From Bacillota bacterium (lineage in GTDB: Bacteria > Bacillota > Sulfobacillia > JAJZYS01 > JAJYTV01): DNA of 9,027 nucleotides. The notes under the pieces are model-generated. The model searched no databases, was not told the origin of the DNA, and saw nothing but the letters and a program-made list of their open reading frames with translations. Below are positions 6,660 through 9,027 of this stretch, piece by piece (the first letter of the stretch is position 1; each line of letters begins with the position of its first letter). Made by a program: the position numbers and the translations under genes. Location: NCBI GenBank assembly GCA_021810725.1, contig JAJZIE010000087.1, forward strand, positions 1 to 9,027. The letters run 5' to 3'.

Positions 6660-7091
6660 ATGGAGGATTCCTGCCGCATTCGGTTGCGGGTTCGCTACGG
6701 CGAGGCGGATCGCATGGGTATCGCGTATTACGCCAACTATTTCGACTGGTTCACGGAAGGACGCACGGAATTTCTGCGGCAATTGGGCGGAGAATACCGC
6801 CGCATCGAGGACGACGGGCTGCTGCTGCCGGTCTTGCGCACGGGCGCCCGCTATCTTCGCCCTTGCCGGTACGACGACGTGGTCGAACTTGAGACCACCG
6901 CCCGCGTTTCGCCGACCAGGCTGCGCTTCGACTATCGGCTCGAGATGGAGACGTCGCTTCTGGCCGAGGGATTCACGGAGCACGCCTATGTGCGCAAGGG
7001 CGACATGCGGCCGCTGAATATCCGCCGGGCCTTTCCGGAAGTCTACGCCCTGCTGGCCGACCTGCCCGCCTATACCCCGTCGCCCGATTGA
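6660..7091 (+). CDS. Acyl-CoA thioesterase, hotdog fold, YbgC/4-hydroxybenzoyl-CoA thioesterase family
   Basis: This family hydrolyses acyl- or aroyl-CoA thioesters in the cytoplasm. The 143-residue length is standard for a single hotdog domain. The N-terminal catalytic block is visible: RLRVRYGEADRMGIAYYANYFDWF starts at residue 8, with the catalytic aspartate at D17 in the EADRMG motif, followed by the helix EGRTEFLRQLGG. The usual histidine in the family pattern VYHANY is tyrosine here (Y24). A beta-strand region with ARYLRPCRYDDVVELETT follows at about 61-78. The start at ATG 6660 is set by GGAGGTG upstream. The gene stands alone on its strand, diverging from the diguanylate cyclase and running into the 3' end of the ABC ATPase gene, with a 22-base overlap of the two coding ends. 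Acyl chain or aryl specificity cannot be inferred. In Gram-negatives ybgC sits with tol-pal, which is absent here. Confidence 0.9.
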   Translation: MEDSCRIRLRVRYGEADRMGIAYYANYFDWFTEGRTEFLRQLGGEYRRIEDDGLLLPVLRTGARYLRPCRYDDVVELETTARVSPTRLRFDYRLEMETSLLAEGFTEHAYVRKGDMRPLNIRRAFPEVYALLADLPAYTPSPD

Positions 7092-7996
7092 CCAAGGCGC
7101 AGATCCGGGAAGTAGACCCGCAGTTCGTCGCCCGGGGCGGGCAGCCCGGGCGCGGCGGGCAGGTCCGCGCTGAACGGCCGTCCGTCGCGCGTGCGGAGCT
7201 CGAGCCGCCAGCCGAAGTCCTGCGGCACGGCCCGCACCACCACCCCGGCCACCTCGACGAGGCCGGGCCCCGGCCGCAAGACCGCCTGTCCGGGATGCAC
7301 GACGAGGCCGCCTGGGAGCGGGCGGTAGCCCAGGAGTTCCGCTGACCGCAGGTTCGGCGGCTGGCGCAGCGTCGTCTCCACCGGACCCTCGGCGAGCATC
7401 TGGCCGGAGGAGATCAGGCAGATCCGGTCGCCGAGCCGTTGCACTTCGCGCAGGTCGTGACTGGCGAGGAGGGCCATCGAACCCGCCGTGGAGAGCTGTT
7501 CGCGCAAGAGGTCCCCCATCTCGAGCCGGGCCCTGGCGTCCAGGGCGGAAAAGGGCTCGTCGAGCAGCAGTAGCGGCCGTCCGGCGAAGATGGCTCGTCC
7601 CAGGGCCAGCCGCTGGCGCTCGCCGAACGAGAGCTCTCGCACCGGCCGCGCCCGAAGCCGCAGGAGATCAAGGCGCCGGAGCGCTTCCTCGATGCCAACG
7701 GCAAGCTGCGCACCCATCGCGGCCAGGTGCTGCTCGGGCGACCAGTGCGGCACGAGACCCTGGCGCTGGGGCACCCAGCCGATTGGACGCCGCCATACCG
7801 GCAGGCGCCTGAAGTCCCACCCATCGAGTTCCACCTCGCCATCCGCCGGCAGCAGCCCCGCCACGGCGCGCAGCAGCGTCGTCTTGCCCGCGCCTGAGGG
7901 TCCGTGGAGTGCGAGGACCTGACCCGCCGCGAGCTCGAAGGCCGCCTGGACGCGCAACTGGCCGCCGCCCGCGACCTTCAGGTCAACGCGCAGCAC
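7070..7996 (-). CDS. ABC importer ATPase, molybdate/tungstate (ModC/WtpC-like) type
   Basis: This is the cytoplasmic ATP-hydrolysing subunit of an oxyanion importer. Numbering is from GTG 7996 (308 aa). Walker A is GPSGAGKT (32-39), the Q-loop glutamine is Q77 in WVPQRQ, the signature is LSFGE (122-126, usually LSGGE), Walker B is LLLLDEP with D146/E147, and the switch histidine is H180 in ASHD. A C-terminal TOBE/Mop-like beta domain follows from about residue 227. In ModC-type ATPases this domain can bind oxyanion and regulate activity. The frame is open up to ATG 8020, but GTG 7996 gives the family-like start MLRVDLKVAGG and is preceded by GGGGGTGG (8003-8010) with a 6-base spacer. That start overlaps the permease stop by 14 bases, suggesting translational coupling. 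Sulfate, thiosulfate or phosphonate ATPases are alternatives. The permease partner favours molybdate or tungstate. Confidence 0.88.
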   Translation of the reverse strand: MLRVDLKVAGGGQLRVQAAFELAAGQVLALHGPSGAGKTTLLRAVAGLLPADGEVELDGWDFRRLPVWRRPIGWVPQRQGLVPHWSPEQHLAAMGAQLAVGIEEALRRLDLLRLRARPVRELSFGERQRLALGRAIFAGRPLLLLDEPFSALDARARLEMGDLLREQLSTAGSMALLASHDLREVQRLGDRICLISSGQMLAEGPVETTLRQPPNLRSAELLGYRPLPGGLVVHPGQAVLRPGPGLVEVAGVVVRAVPQDFGWRLELRTRDGRPFSADLPAAPGLPAPGDELRVYFPDLRLGQSGDGV

Positions 7997-8762
7997 GTCT
8001 GGCCACCCCCATGGCCACAAGCGGCAGCGGCAGGGCGATCGCGACCAGGATGAGCGCGAGCTGCAGCGCCGGGGCGAGGCCGAACTCGCTCAAGGCGATC
8101 CAGATTCCGACCGGCAGGCCTGTCGGATGGTAGGCGAGGACGATCGGAGCGCCGAAGGCGCCGATCGTCCTCGCCCACGCCATGGCGCCGGCGACGGCGA
8201 GACCGGGCGCCGCGAGCGGCAGCGCGACGCGGCGGAAGGCCGTCCTTGGCCGCATGCCGGCGAGCCAGGAAGCCTCCAGGATGTCGCGGTCGAGGGCACT
8301 GAACGCCGCCCAGGCCGCGTAGACGAAGTACGGCACCGCCTCGTAGAAGCCGGCGAGCGTCAGGCCGACCATGCTGTTCGTGGCGCCGATGCCGAGGTTC
8401 AGGAGCCACTGGCCGAAAGCTGTGGTCGGACCAAAGACGTAGGCCAGCACGAGGCCTAGCACCAGGGGCGGCAGGAGGAGCGGTACCGCGAGCAGCAGCT
8501 CGAGCGCCTGCTGGCTGCGTTGCCCCGCGGACGCGGCCCACCAGGAGAGCGGCAGGCCGACGATCAGGGTCAGGGCGAGCGCCGCGAGCGACGAGGTCAC
8601 GCTCGTCACGGTCGCGCTGCCGCTGCCGGGAGGCAGCTGAGCGAACGTCGTGCCGGCGTGCAGGAGCAGCGCCCAGAGCGGGAGCGTGACGATGGCGACG
8701 AGCGGCCAGAGCAGAAGGCGGCGCGCGGTGAGGCGGCTGCCCTGGGTGGATCCGGCCTTCAT
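7983..8762 (-). CDS. ABC importer permease, molybdate/tungstate (ModB/WtpB-like) type
   Basis: The 259-residue inner-membrane subunit has about six hydrophobic helices (near 16-36, 56-78, 88-110, 132-152, 187-209 and 229-252). The conserved cytoplasmic EAA loop that docks on the ATPase is visible as EASWLAGMRPRTAFRRVALPL (from E163 to L183), with the invariant glycine at G169 and LP at 181-182. The segment WARTIGAFGAPIVLAYHPTG (196-215) matches the ModB/WtpB pattern AR-x-EFG...ILAYHP, which points to a molybdate or tungstate importer rather than a sugar or peptide permease. The ATG at 8762 has GAGGAGG (8770-8776) with a 7-base spacer. The ATPase gene overlaps its 3' end by 14 bases. A periplasmic or lipoprotein ModA/WtpA component is not visible in the window. 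Confidence 0.88.
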   Translation of the reverse strand: MKAGSTQGSRLTARRLLLWPLVAIVTLPLWALLLHAGTTFAQLPPGSGSATVTSVTSSLAALALTLIVGLPLSWWAASAGQRSQQALELLLAVPLLLPPLVLGLVLAYVFGPTTAFGQWLLNLGIGATNSMVGLTLAGFYEAVPYFVYAAWAAFSALDRDILEASWLAGMRPRTAFRRVALPLAAPGLAVAGAMAWARTIGAFGAPIVLAYHPTGLPVGIWIALSEFGLAPALQLALILVAIALPLPLVAMGVARRAAR

Positions 8763-8797
8763 CGGCGGGCCTCCTCGGCATGCGGCAAACGCGTCAT
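8759..8797 (-). other. 12-codon mini-ORF bridging the upstream gene and the permease (possible leader or coupling peptide)
   Basis: The - strand ATG at 8797 opens the peptide MTRLPHAEEARR and ends at TGA 8761-8759. Its ATG overlaps the stop of the upstream partial gene as ATGA, and its own stop overlaps the permease ATG as ATGA. An SD-like AAGGTGGG precedes it by about 6 bases, inside the upstream gene. The double ATGA arrangement is seen directly. That it is translated, or matters for coupling, is inference, since ATGA overlaps arise by chance in GC-rich DNA. Confidence 0.25.
8770..8776 (-). promoter_or_regulatory. Ribosome binding site of the permease gene (GAGGAGG)
   Basis: GAGGAGG lies 7 bases upstream of the permease ATG on the - strand. 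It is inside the 12-codon mini-ORF described separately, so ribosomes translating that ORF would pass over it. Confidence 0.75.
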
Positions 8798-9027
8798 GGC
8801 TTGCCCACCTTGCGCCAGACGGCGTAGGGCCCGTAGTTCGCGCCTGAGGGAGCGAGGGGGTTCCGGTCGATCAGGACGCGGCGCCAGAGAGGGCTTTGAT
8901 CCAGCTCGATCGCGACCGGGGAACGCGTCGGCCAGAGCACGTAGCGCGCCCGCGGGTCGGAGAGGTCGAGGGAGCGCGGCACGGACATGCTGCCGAGGGT
9001 GACGTCCAGGAAGGGTGGCCACCCGGG
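8794..9027 (-). CDS. C-terminal end of an unrecognised protein, cut by the right window edge
   Basis: The frame is open from the right edge to TGA at 8796-8794, giving 77 visible residues (all C-terminal). It reads as real protein: codon third positions are mostly G/C, and the composition is balanced with aromatic residues (ARYVLWPTRSP, SPLWRRVLIDRN, GPYAVWRKVGKP). The competing - strand frame over the same bases is Arg/Pro/Ala-rich and looks like a shadow. I do not recognise the family. The tail resembles, loosely, the C-terminal soluble ends of polytopic glycosyltransferase-like membrane proteins (a RYVLW strand, an SPLWRRV strand, then a YAVW strand), but this is a weak impression. It does not look like the C-terminus of a ModA-type binding protein. 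The permease ATG lies 31 bases beyond its stop, so it is probably in the same operon. The internal ATG at 8988 is not its real start. Confidence 0.6.
   Translation of the reverse strand, partial: PGWPPFLDVTLGSMSVPRSLDLSDPRARYVLWPTRSPVAIELDQSPLWRRVLIDRNPLAPSGANYGPYAVWRKVGKP

Noticed and set aside
6513..6983. N-terminal extension of the diguanylate cyclase frame upstream of TTG 6512
   Set aside because: It is antisense to the thioesterase gene and has no membrane or sensor-domain character. A better start with a ribosome binding site exists at 6512.
7130..7151. Inverted repeat GCCCGGG / CCCGGGC with an 8-base loop, considered as a terminator for the thioesterase gene
   Set aside because: It lies within the ABC ATPase coding sequence, has no T-run, and such repeats are frequent by chance at this base composition.
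8797..9022. Upstream part of the - strand frame that ends at 8759, read as one 87-residue protein
   Set aside because: The Arg/Pro/Ala-rich sequence overlaps a better coding frame (8794 to the right edge). Only its last 12 codons are of possible interest, as a mini-ORF.

Overview
The window is G+C-rich (roughly two thirds by eye), densely coded bacterial DNA. Coding frames show strong G/C preference at third codon positions, and starts are preceded by good Shine-Dalgarno sequences (GGAGG-type). This fits a high-GC lineage such as a deep-branching Bacillota (Sulfobacillus, Symbiobacterium or Thermaerobacter-like), a Chloroflexota or an Actinomycetota. The sequence alone does not decide among them. 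I see no rRNA, tRNA, CRISPR array, insertion sequence or phage gene.

Layout, left to right. (1) On the + strand, a family 5 ABC transporter solute-binding protein is cut at its N-terminus by the window edge. A GC-rich hairpin follows it, and then a secreted or membrane-anchored GH76 (alpha-1,6-mannanase-type) glycoside hydrolase. (2) On the - strand, facing the GH76 gene with only 7 bases between the stop codons, lies a likely two-gene operon. It is transcribed right to left: a membrane-anchored triple-GAF diguanylate cyclase, then an amidase-signature enzyme of the peptide-amidase type. (3) Diverging from that operon is a short + strand hotdog-fold acyl-CoA thioesterase of the YbgC/4HBT type. 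(4) Converging on the thioesterase, with a 22-base stop-end overlap, is a - strand molybdate/tungstate-type ABC importer pair: permease first, ATPase second, overlapping by 14 bases. Upstream of the permease is the C-terminal end of a further - strand gene cut by the right edge. It is linked to the permease by a 12-codon mini-ORF with ATGA overlaps at both ends.

These genes do not form one recognisable system. The most coherent functional guesses are local. The solute-binding protein and the GH76 enzyme may cooperate in scavenging extracellular oligosaccharide or peptide. The diguanylate cyclase and amidase probably share a transcript. The ModB/WtpB-like permease and ModC-like ATPase form an oxyanion importer whose binding protein is not visible here. 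I found no convincing evidence of a previously undescribed system; the findings are specific details to check.
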